Assembly (NCBI RefSeq): GCF_001005305.1
Contig: NZ_LBMH01000006.1
Coordinates: 124,001-188,000, forward strand
Reading direction: 5' to 3'
Origin: Kordia zhangzhouensis
GTDB lineage: Bacteria; Bacteroidota; Bacteroidia; Flavobacteriales; Flavobacteriaceae
Length of the DNA: 64,000 nt
Position numbers and translations under genes: made by a program
Shown here: positions 34,234 to 41,211 of the stretch, piece after piece
Layout: each line of letters starts with the position of its first letter
Numbering within the stretch: position 1 is the stretch's first letter
The notes under the pieces: generated by a model
Seen by the model: only the letters and a program-made list of their open reading frames with translations
The model's database searches: none
What the model was told of the DNA's origin: nothing

Positions 34234-34262
34234 ACAAAGAAATTTTACACCGATTTCTTTGT
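34234..34262 (+). other. Perfect 10-bp hairpin between kinase and regulator genes
   Basis: ACAAAGAAAT (34234-34243) is the inverse of ATTTCTTTGT (34253-34262), with a 9-nt loop, 20 nt after the kinase stop. There is no T run, so it may be a processing or stability element or a weak terminator. Confidence 0.45.
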
Positions 34263-34278
34263 GTGGTATAATAATAAA

Positions 34279-34347
34279 TGGTCATTTTCACAAAACTCGT
34301 GGTCTTTTACTTTTATAAAGTGAAATACGAAAAATTAAAAATATTTG
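34279..34347 (+). promoter_or_regulatory. Promoter region of the LytTR gene with 21-bp-spaced direct repeats
   Basis: TGGTCATTTT (34279-34288) and TGGTCTTTTA (34300-34309) are imperfect direct repeats exactly 21 bp apart. The box AATATTTG (34340-34347), one mismatch from TAnnTTTG, starts 30 bp further on. Autoregulation by the LytTR protein is inferred. Confidence 0.45.
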
Positions 34348-34432
34348 TATAAACAGAACCTTTTTAACTTTAAAAAGAAAAATAGTAAATTCCTGCCTCA
34401 ACACATAGAATCAGGAACTAAAATCTAAGAAT

Positions 34433-35185
34433 ATGCTCACTACTGTTATTGTTGATGATATCCCTGCGGCATTGCAAATGCTTCAAAGCGACATAGAACG
34501 TTTACACCCTGAATTGAACATTATTGGAACGGCATCAAGCGTAGTGGAAACTGCCAAATTATTACGCAAAAAACAACCAGACATTCTATTCTTAGACATC
34601 ATGCTAGGAGATGGTTCTGGTTTTGATGTATTAGAAATATTTCCAAACCTAACATCAAAAATAATCTTTGTAACTGCAAGTGATGAGTTTGCTATTCGCG
34701 CCTTCAAATTTGCGGCAATCGATTACGTACTAAAACCATATGCCGAAGAAGAACTCACGGCAGCCATTGAAAAAGCAAAAAGTCAAATTCATCCAAATAA
34801 AGAACGTTTGGATATATTAAAAGACACACTCGCTGCCCCAAACGAAAAGCCTACAAAAATATCACTGCACACACTTGACAAGATTATCATTGTAAGTTTA
34901 GATGAAATTATGCGCTGTGAATCGGATAGCAACAATACCATTTTCTATTTACAAGACGGACAAAAGATTTTTGTAACCAAAACCTTAAAATACTTTTCTG
35001 ACATGTTGGGTAACTATGGTTTTTTACGCGTACACCAAAGTCATTTAGTCAACCTACAATTCATCAAAGCGTTTATAAAAACTGATGGCGGTTACTTACT
35101 ATTAAAAGACAAAAGTACAGTCCCTGTTTCTGTCCGAAAAAAAGTAGAAGTCATGGAAGTGCTCAGCAGTATTCATAAAAAATAA
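34433..35185 (+). CDS. LytTR-family response regulator
   Basis: A 250-aa cytosolic transcription factor. The receiver domain (about 1-120) has the acidic pair VDD at residues 7-9, the phospho-acceptor D55 (FLDIML), a switch Thr (VTAS) and Lys109-like KP (YVLKPY). The C-terminal LytTR DNA-binding domain begins around residue 145 (ISLHTLDKIIIVSLDEIMRCES) and contains FLRVHQSHLVNLQFI and VPVSVRKK. It pairs with the propeller kinase just upstream. Direct repeats in its promoter suggest it may regulate itself. Confidence 0.94.
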   Translation: MLTTVIVDDIPAALQMLQSDIERLHPELNIIGTASSVVETAKLLRKKQPDILFLDIMLGDGSGFDVLEIFPNLTSKIIFVTASDEFAIRAFKFAAIDYVLKPYAEEELTAAIEKAKSQIHPNKERLDILKDTLAAPNEKPTKISLHTLDKIIIVSLDEIMRCESDSNNTIFYLQDGQKIFVTKTLKYFSDMLGNYGFLRVHQSHLVNLQFIKAFIKTDGGYLLLKDKSTVPVSVRKKVEVMEVLSSIHKK

Positions 35186-35408
35186 AGAGAATTTCGACAC
35201 TTTTAAAAACCGTTATACTTTTAGATTTACTTATTCGTTATAAGGAAAGACTGCGAAATGAGCTAATCGTACAATCCCTTTTATGTATGTAAAATACATA
35301 GGTTGTTTCCCATCTATTTAGGATTGCCTCAAATACATGTCAAAAAACGAAAGAGGCTACCTTTCTAAAAATTTAGTATCTTCAAAAAAGAATCATAAAT
35401 TCATCAAC

Positions 35409-35981
35409 ATGAAATTACTCGCTACATTTCTCCTCTTTTTATGCCTATTATGTACGCATGCGCAAAGCGAATACGAACCAACTGAAATAGACCCATATGG
35501 TCTTAAAAACCCTATTGCTCCCAAACAACTCGATGATTTTAAACCGATGATTGGTATGTGTGATTGTGACTCGCAACGCAAAAATGCTGATGGAACATGG
35601 GCAGAAGCTATAAAAATGACTTGGAAATTCAAGTACATCATGAATGGAATGGCTATACAAGACGAAACCTTAAAAGCAGATGGAAAGCATTCAGGCAGTA
35701 TTCGCCAATTTAGTAAAGATAGCCTACAGTGGTATGTACATTATTATACATCTGCTTCGCCATCACCAAGTTTAGGCTCTTGGAAAGGTGCAAAAAAAGA
35801 AGATGGCACCATTGTCCTTTACAAACCTCAAAAAGCTCCCAACGGGATGGATGGGTTTTCACGACTTACCTTCTACGATATCACTGAAGAAGGGTATAAA
35901 TGGATAGGCGAATGGGTAGATACCAAAGAAAAAATAAGCTTTCCTTTTTGGCGAATTACCTGTGTTAAAAGAGAAGAATAA
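35409..35981 (+). CDS. Secreted protein of unknown function (DUF1579-like layout)
   Basis: A 190-aa exported protein. The ATG at 35409 is chosen because it begins the signal peptide (KLLATFLLFLCLLCTHAQ); a longer frame from 35337 adds only polar residues. The mature domain (LDDFKPMIGMCDCDSQRKNADGTW, WKFKYIMNGMAIQDE, SFPFWRITCVKRE) resembles the single beta-barrel layout of DUF1579-type proteins of unknown function. A CDC motif and a C-terminal Cys could form disulfides. Stands alone. Confidence 0.78.
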   Translation: MKLLATFLLFLCLLCTHAQSEYEPTEIDPYGLKNPIAPKQLDDFKPMIGMCDCDSQRKNADGTWAEAIKMTWKFKYIMNGMAIQDETLKADGKHSGSIRQFSKDSLQWYVHYYTSASPSPSLGSWKGAKKEDGTIVLYKPQKAPNGMDGFSRLTFYDITEEGYKWIGEWVDTKEKISFPFWRITCVKREE

Positions 35982-36116
35982 AACTTCATGACACACTTCT
36001 AATCAAATCATTACCAAGAAAACATAAATCTTATTTATACATACCATATAAAACATAAATAAAAACATATAAACAATATTCTTCATCTTTGTACTGCAAT
36101 TCTAAAACACATCGAA

Positions 36117-37628
36117 ATGGAGAATATCAAAACGCAAATCTCACAAGTCAAAAACACTGACACCAAAACAAAAATAGCTGTTGCTTATGGTGACGGGATT
36201 GGTCCTGAAATTATGAAAGCAACGCTCAGCATTCTAGAAGCAGCAGGTGCCAATATAGAGCCTGAAGTTATAGAAGTAGGTGAAAAAGTGTACTTATCAG
36301 GAAATTCTGCTGGGATTGAAAAAGAATCTTGGGATATCATCAATAAGAACAAGATTATCTTAAAAGCGCCGATTACTACTCCACAAGGAAAAGGATATAA
36401 AAGTTTAAATGTAACACTTCGCAAATCATTAGGCTTATTTGCCAATGTGCGACCGGTAAATGCATTGCATCCATATGTACACACGCATTTTCCAGCTATG
36501 GATGTGGTTGTTATTCGGGAAAATGAAGAAGATTTGTATGCAGGAATTGAGCACCAACAAACACAAGATGTTGTACAATGTTTAAAATTGATTACACGAC
36601 CAGGTTGTGAAAAGATTATACGATATGCCTTTGAGTATGCCAAATGCTATGGCCGTAAAAAGGTTACATGTATGGTAAAAGATAACATCATGAAGTTGAC
36701 TGATGGATTATTCCACACTGTTTTCAAAGAAGTTGCAGCCGAATATCCAAGCATACAAAGTGAATCGCAAATTATCGACATAGGTTCTGCCCGATTAGCA
36801 GCCCATCCTGAAAAATATGATGTGATTGTTACTTCCAACTTATATGGAGACATTATTTCTGATATTGCTGCAGAAATTGCAGGTTCTGTAGGAATGGCAG
36901 GCTCTGCAAATGTTGGAAAAAACGTAGCCATGTTTGAAGCAATTCACGGGTCAGCTCCAGATATTGCAGGCAAAGCCATTGCCAACCCTTCGGGCTTATT
37001 GAATGCTGCAATCATGATGCTTGTACATATTGGAAAAGTAGCAGTTGCCAACAAAATTAAAAATGCATGGTTAACTACCATCGAACAAGGATATCATACA
37101 GCAGATATATACATAGAAGGACAAAGTATAGCTAAGTTATCTACAGGTGAATTTGCTAAAAAAGTTATCGAAAACTTAGGCAAACAACCCATACAGCTTA
37201 CACCAAGTACCTTACATGAAAATGCAGGAAGTATAACCATTCCAACATATCAACGTCCGCAACAAAAACAAGTCCTTGTAGGAACTGATGTTTTCATTAA
37301 CTGGCAAGGAAACAATCCGGAAGAAATTGGGCAAGCACTTGCCGATTTGGCTTCCTATAAACTTACACTCAAAATGATTACCAACCGAGGAGTTAAAGTA
37401 TATCCCAATGGTTTACCAGAAACATATTGTACCGATCATTGGCGATGCCGATTTGTAGCTAGTGATACCGTAAGCAACGAAGGCAAATCTGTATACGCTC
37501 CTGTTGACTTTGAACAGATTTTAGCCTTATTAGCAAACATCAACGCAATTGGTTACGAAATCATTAAAACAGAAAATTTATATGAATTTGATGGGAAACG
37601 CGGGTTCTCATTAGGTCAAGGAGAATAA
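36117..37628 (+). CDS. icd: NADP-dependent isocitrate dehydrogenase (Thermus/Rickettsia type)
   Basis: A 503-aa TCA-cycle enzyme that oxidatively decarboxylates isocitrate to 2-oxoglutarate. The N-terminus has AVAYGDGIGPEIM, the substrate-binding region is LNVTLRKSLGLFANVRPV, and VVIRENEEDLYAGIEH, VTSNLYGDIISDIAAE (metal-binding Asp) and FEAIHGSAPDIAGK follow. A C-terminal extension of about 130 residues after SLGKQ-type sequence is typical of the longer Thermus-like NADP enzyme. Citrate synthase is also in the window (61.4 kb) but not linked. The box CATCTTTG at 36084-36091 is one mismatch from a -7 element. A terminator follows. Confidence 0.93.
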   Translation: MENIKTQISQVKNTDTKTKIAVAYGDGIGPEIMKATLSILEAAGANIEPEVIEVGEKVYLSGNSAGIEKESWDIINKNKIILKAPITTPQGKGYKSLNVTLRKSLGLFANVRPVNALHPYVHTHFPAMDVVVIRENEEDLYAGIEHQQTQDVVQCLKLITRPGCEKIIRYAFEYAKCYGRKKVTCMVKDNIMKLTDGLFHTVFKEVAAEYPSIQSESQIIDIGSARLAAHPEKYDVIVTSNLYGDIISDIAAEIAGSVGMAGSANVGKNVAMFEAIHGSAPDIAGKAIANPSGLLNAAIMMLVHIGKVAVANKIKNAWLTTIEQGYHTADIYIEGQSIAKLSTGEFAKKVIENLGKQPIQLTPSTLHENAGSITIPTYQRPQQKQVLVGTDVFINWQGNNPEEIGQALADLASYKLTLKMITNRGVKVYPNGLPETYCTDHWRCRFVASDTVSNEGKSVYAPVDFEQILALLANINAIGYEIIKTENLYEFDGKRGFSLGQGE

Positions 37629-37696
37629 ATTAAAAAGCTAGTGTATACATAAAAAAGTGAGTAGTTAGTAAGTGTTATTAGACAGTTAGCTTTAAC

Positions 37697-37736
37697 AACC
37701 GAGCAATAGTAGTGAGAATCTATTGCTCGGTTTTTT
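37697..37736 (+). terminator. Terminator of icd
   Basis: AACCGAGCAATAG (37697-37709) pairs with CTATTGCTCGGTT (37720-37732), a 13-bp perfect stem with a 10-nt loop, then a T run. Confidence 0.93.
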
Positions 37737-37824
37737 ATAATCAACATACTACTATACACATACAATTTTTAATTCCAAAAACCTTGTTAGTGGTCCAGAA
37801 CAAAATCTCACTTACGTATTTCTA

Positions 37825-38256
37825 TTAATTTAAGTACAGAAGCAATTGTTCCTTGATGAAATAATTCCAACCAGCCAAACAACTTTCACGAGCAAATTCT
37901 GGAATCTCTTCTGGAAAATCTTCTACCACAGTAGTCGTAAGGGTTAGTAAACTTCCGTTTTGAGTTTCTTCTAGCTGAAATGTCACCAATGAATCCCCTG
38001 ATAAACCTTCATATTTCCAGTTGTATACTATTTTTTGTTGCGGAATGACTTCTGTGATTGTCCATAGATGTAGAAAATCTCTCGAAGGTGCTTTGACATT
38101 AAACTTAGTTTGAAAACCTACTTGTGCCTTAAAGTCTGGAATATTGTCAAAAAACCATTGGCGCATGTGCGATACATCTGTAATAGCTTTCCAAACAGTT
38201 TCAACAGATTGATTGAAGCGTTGTGTGACAATAACTGGCGGTTCTGAGGTTTTCAT
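37825..38256 (-). CDS. SRPBCC / AHSA1-domain protein
   Basis: A 143-aa single-domain protein of the START-like SRPBCC superfamily, AHSA1 branch. The N-terminal RFNQSVETVWKAITDVSHMRQWF, central TKFNVKAPSRDFLHLWTITEVIPQQKIVYNWKYEG and C-terminal helix (ARESCLAGWNYFIKEQLLLYL) follow the family outline. Such proteins bind hydrophobic ligands in a deep cavity or act as Hsp90 ATPase co-chaperone homologues. No specific ligand can be named. Cytosolic and monocistronic. Confidence 0.9.
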   Translation of the reverse strand: MKTSEPPVIVTQRFNQSVETVWKAITDVSHMRQWFFDNIPDFKAQVGFQTKFNVKAPSRDFLHLWTITEVIPQQKIVYNWKYEGLSGDSLVTFQLEETQNGSLLTLTTTVVEDFPEEIPEFARESCLAGWNYFIKEQLLLYLN

Positions 38257-38300
38257 GTCTATTTTTTCTAAAGATAACCAAATTATCCAATCGTTTTTTT

Positions 38301-38334
38301 AATAAAAAAAGCAACCTTTTTCAAGATTGCTTTT
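38301..38334 (-). terminator. Terminator of folD
   Basis: On the minus strand AAAAGCAATCT (38334-38324) pairs with AGGTTGCTTTT (38317-38307), 11 bp with one G-U, followed by a T run. Confidence 0.8.
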
Positions 38335-38346
38335 ATATGTTTTGGC

Positions 38347-39237
38347 TTATTTTTTCCCTGCTTTGCGGTGACGTTCTCTTGCCAATAATGTATTTTTAAG
38401 AAGCATGGCAATAGTCATTGGTCCTACGCCTCCAGGAACTGGTGTAATGTGACTTGCTTTTTTGCTTACATTGTCAAAATCAACATCTCCCGTAATTACA
38501 TAACCACGTTTTGCCTTCTCATTTGGCACACGTGTAATTCCTACATCAATGATTACAGCATCGTCTTTTACCATTTCTGCTTTAAGAAAATTAGGCTGCC
38601 CTAATGCTGTAATGATAATGTCTGCCTGACATGTAATTTGTGTAATATTTTTGGTATGACTATGGGTAAGTGTTACCGTAGAATTTCCTGGAAAACCACG
38701 TCTACCCATCAAGATACTCATTGGCCTACCCACTATATGACTTCTTCCTATTACTACAGTATGTTTCCCTTTGGTTTCTACATTATAACGCTCTAGAAGT
38801 TCTAATATTCCGAAAGGAGTTGCAGGAATAAAGGTAGACATATCTAACGCCATTTTCCCAAAGTTTTCTGGATGAAAGCCATCTACATCTTTATCTGGAT
38901 TGATTGCCATTAAGACTTCTTGTGTATCAATTTGATCTGGCAGAGGCAATTGTACAATGAATCCGTCAATATCATCATTTTCATTGAGTTCTTCAATTTT
39001 ACGAAGCAGCTCAAACTCAGAAGTAGTGTTAGACATACGAATGAGCGTAGATTTGAATCCTACACGTTCGCAGGCACGAACTTTACTTCCTACATACGTT
39101 AAACTAGCACCATCATCCCCTACTAAAACCGCTGCTAAGTGAGGTACTTTTTCGCCGCGATCTTTCATTTTTTGGACCTCTGCTGCTATTTCATTCTTGA
39201 TATCATTCGATACCTTTTTTCCGTCTAATAAAATCAT
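38347..39237 (-). CDS. folD: Bifunctional methylenetetrahydrofolate dehydrogenase / methenyltetrahydrofolate cyclohydrolase
   Basis: A 296-aa one-carbon enzyme that interconverts 5,10-methylene-, 5,10-methenyl- and 10-formyl-tetrahydrofolate with NADP. The catalytic Lys lies in SLTYVGSKVRACE. Other signatures are QLPLPDQID, DVDGFHPENFGKM, the dinucleotide-binding VVIGRSHIVGRPMS and TPVPGGVGPMTIAML. Normal length. It is transcribed from the region holding a decayed four-helix-bundle gene, whose 3' remains reach almost to its start. It has its own terminator. Confidence 0.96.
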   Translation of the reverse strand: MILLDGKKVSNDIKNEIAAEVQKMKDRGEKVPHLAAVLVGDDGASLTYVGSKVRACERVGFKSTLIRMSNTTSEFELLRKIEELNENDDIDGFIVQLPLPDQIDTQEVLMAINPDKDVDGFHPENFGKMALDMSTFIPATPFGILELLERYNVETKGKHTVVIGRSHIVGRPMSILMGRRGFPGNSTVTLTHSHTKNITQITCQADIIITALGQPNFLKAEMVKDDAVIIDVGITRVPNEKAKRGYVITGDVDFDNVSKKASHITPVPGGVGPMTIAMLLKNTLLARERHRKAGKK

Positions 39238-39299
39238 GTATAGTTGTGTTGTGTGTTGTTTTTGTTGTTTTAATGTTCAGTTGTCGGTTTTCAGTCTTA

Positions 39300-39578
39300 A
39301 CTTCCAATTTGGATATATAATTACAAGATAAAGAAAACTCCAAGCCATACATTCGTTTCTAAATTTTCAGCATCAGTGAGTGTACTAATACAGTGTTTTA
39401 CATACTTTCTCTTTCTATACGCCTACACAATATTTACAGCCACTGATTTTAAAGAACGTCTTATCGGGTTTGTCAAAGAGTATACTTCTTCCTTTGGGAA
39501 TTGGGTACTGATTTCAAAAATATGTATTGCCTGTTCATATGATTTTTGATACGCTACTAATTTCTGAAAACCCATCAT
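39300..39578 (-). pseudogene. Decayed four-helix-bundle protein (S23 / 23S rRNA intervening-sequence protein family)
   Basis: The open part (39426-39578) reads MMGFQKLVAYQKSYEQAI, then FPKEEVYSLTNPIRRS and SVAVNIV, the N-terminal half of the S23 family. An in-frame TAG at 39425-39423 stands where the family has Glu (NIxEAYRKR). After it the same frame continues AYRKRKYVKHCISTLTDAEN and ETNVWL. At about 39340 an extra G shifts the frame; in the new frame EFSLSCNYISKLE follows, again family sequence. The last 30 or so residues of the family are missing. One nonsense change, one frameshift and a lost 3' end make this a pseudogene. Confidence 0.85.
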
Positions 39579-39643
39579 GTTTAATTCCTTGTAATGACCA
39601 TAGGAAGCATACTGAAAAAGCAACTTGAGACTGTTAACTTCAA

Positions 39644-40975
39644 TTAGTGTCCCATTCCTTTCATCATTTGCATCAGCTTTCTTCCGCCGCCGCCTTGCAT
39701 CATCTTCATCATTTTACTCATTTGATCAAACTGTTTTAACAGTTGATTCATTTCTTGAACAGAACGACCTGCACCTTTAGCGATTCGTTTTTTACGACTT
39801 GCGTTAATCATAGAAGGTTTAGAACGTTCCTCTGGTGTCATTGAGTGAATTAATGCTTCAATGTGCTTAAACGCATCGTCTTCAATCTCCATTCCTTTCA
39901 TTGCTTTAGAAGCTCCAGGAATCATTCCAACAAGGTCTTTCATATTTCCCATTTTTTTTACCTGCTGTATTTGCTTCAAGAAATCGTCAAAACCAAATTG
40001 ATTTTTTGCAATTTTCTTTTGAAGTTTTCTCGCTTCTTCTTCATCAAACTGTTCTTGCGCTCTTTCTACTAAGGAAACAACGTCTCCCATTCCTAAGATA
40101 CGATCGGCCATACGAGAAGGATAGAATACATCAATTGCTTCCATCTTTTCTCCTGTACCAATAAACTTAATTGGTTTATTAACTACAGATTTGATTGAGA
40201 TAGCAGCTCCACCACGTGTATCACCATCTAACTTCGTTAAGATTACTCCATCAAAATTCAATACATCGTTGAAGGCTTTTGCCGTATTTACAGCATCTTG
40301 TCCTGTCATGGAATCAACTACAAACAATGTTTCTTGTGGTTCTACTGCCTTGTGAATATTTGCAATTTCGGTCATCATGGCTTCGTCAACAGCCAAACGA
40401 CCTGCGGTATCTATGATAACAACATTATGTCCGTTTTGCTTTGCATGGGCAATTCCTGCTTTGGCAATAGCAACTGGATCATTATTTCCTTTATCAGAGT
40501 ATACATCAACCTTAATTTGCTCTCCTACGACATGCAACTGATCAATAGCGGCAGGACGATAAACATCACAGGCTACTAATAAAGGTTTTTTTGTTTTTTT
40601 ATTTTTTAAATAGTTGGCAAGTTTACCAGAAAAAGTCGTTTTACCCGAACCTTGTAAACCAGACATTAAGATAACCGAAGGTTTTCCTGAAAGGTTGATT
40701 CCTGCAGCATCGCCTCCCATCAATTCCGTTAGTTCATCCTTAACGATTTTTACCATGAGTTGCCCTGGCTGCAAGGTAGTCAGTACATTTTGCCCAATTG
40801 CTTTTTCTTTTACACGATTGGTAAAATCTTTTGCAATTTTAAAGTTAACATCGGCATCCAACAGTGCTCTACGCACTTCTTTGAGGGTTTCTGCAACATT
40901 GACCTCCGTTATGCTTCCATGTCCTTTGAGTACATGTAGCGCTTTATCGAGCTTTTCACTTAAATTATTAAACAT
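39644..40975 (-). CDS. ffh: Signal recognition particle protein Ffh
   Basis: A 443-aa SRP GTPase that binds signal sequences and 4.5S/SRP RNA and delivers ribosomes to FtsY. The N domain contains LLDADVNFK. The G domain has G1 GLQGSGKTT, VACDVYRPAAIDQL, G3 DTAGRL, G4 TKLDGDTRGG and the closing FIGTGEK. The M domain (from about residue 300) ends in a methionine-rich tail (QMSKMMKMMQ, LMQMMKGMGH) that forms the signal-sequence groove. A -7 box lies 28 bp upstream. Confidence 0.97.
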   Translation of the reverse strand: MFNNLSEKLDKALHVLKGHGSITEVNVAETLKEVRRALLDADVNFKIAKDFTNRVKEKAIGQNVLTTLQPGQLMVKIVKDELTELMGGDAAGINLSGKPSVILMSGLQGSGKTTFSGKLANYLKNKKTKKPLLVACDVYRPAAIDQLHVVGEQIKVDVYSDKGNNDPVAIAKAGIAHAKQNGHNVVIIDTAGRLAVDEAMMTEIANIHKAVEPQETLFVVDSMTGQDAVNTAKAFNDVLNFDGVILTKLDGDTRGGAAISIKSVVNKPIKFIGTGEKMEAIDVFYPSRMADRILGMGDVVSLVERAQEQFDEEEARKLQKKIAKNQFGFDDFLKQIQQVKKMGNMKDLVGMIPGASKAMKGMEIEDDAFKHIEALIHSMTPEERSKPSMINASRKKRIAKGAGRSVQEMNQLLKQFDQMSKMMKMMQGGGGRKLMQMMKGMGH

Positions 40976-41003
40976 ACTGGTTGAATTCTTTTTTTAGAAG
41001 TGG

Positions 41004-41011
41004 CAAAGATA
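41004..41011 (-). promoter_or_regulatory. Candidate -7 box (TATCTTTG) of ffh
   Basis: The minus-strand TATCTTTG matches TAnnTTTG exactly, 28 bp upstream of the ffh ATG. No -33 TTG at standard spacing. Confidence 0.5.
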
Positions 41012-41094
41012 AAGGAAACTTCTAACTTTTGAAAGTATAAACTCGCTGGTTTTGATGCTTATTGCTTCTCAAGTGTACGTATTGTATAGCCTAG

Positions 41095-41165
41095 CTTTAG
41101 AAACTTATTCCCTTCTTTAGAATTTAATTTTTAAAAAAGTGAATCAATCCTTGTTTTTTAGAAAG
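41095..41165 (+). promoter_or_regulatory. TTTAGAA repeats upstream of the second kinase gene
   Basis: CTTTAGAAA (41095), CTTTAGAAT (41115) and TTTTAGAAA (41156) are same-direction copies spaced 20 and 41 bp. They resemble the CATTTAGAAAAA repeats at 44891-44923 and may be half-sites for the LytTR regulator of this operon. The motif is AT-rich, so chance is not excluded. Confidence 0.3.
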
Positions 41166-41211
41166 AAATAACCACGCTACAGAAAAAAAAGAAGTTAGAT
41201 GTAATTAGAAA

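Noticed and set aside
36185-36643. 152-codon open frame on the minus strand within icd
   Set aside because: It lies wholly antisense to a clear enzyme gene and has no family-like sequence or upstream signals.
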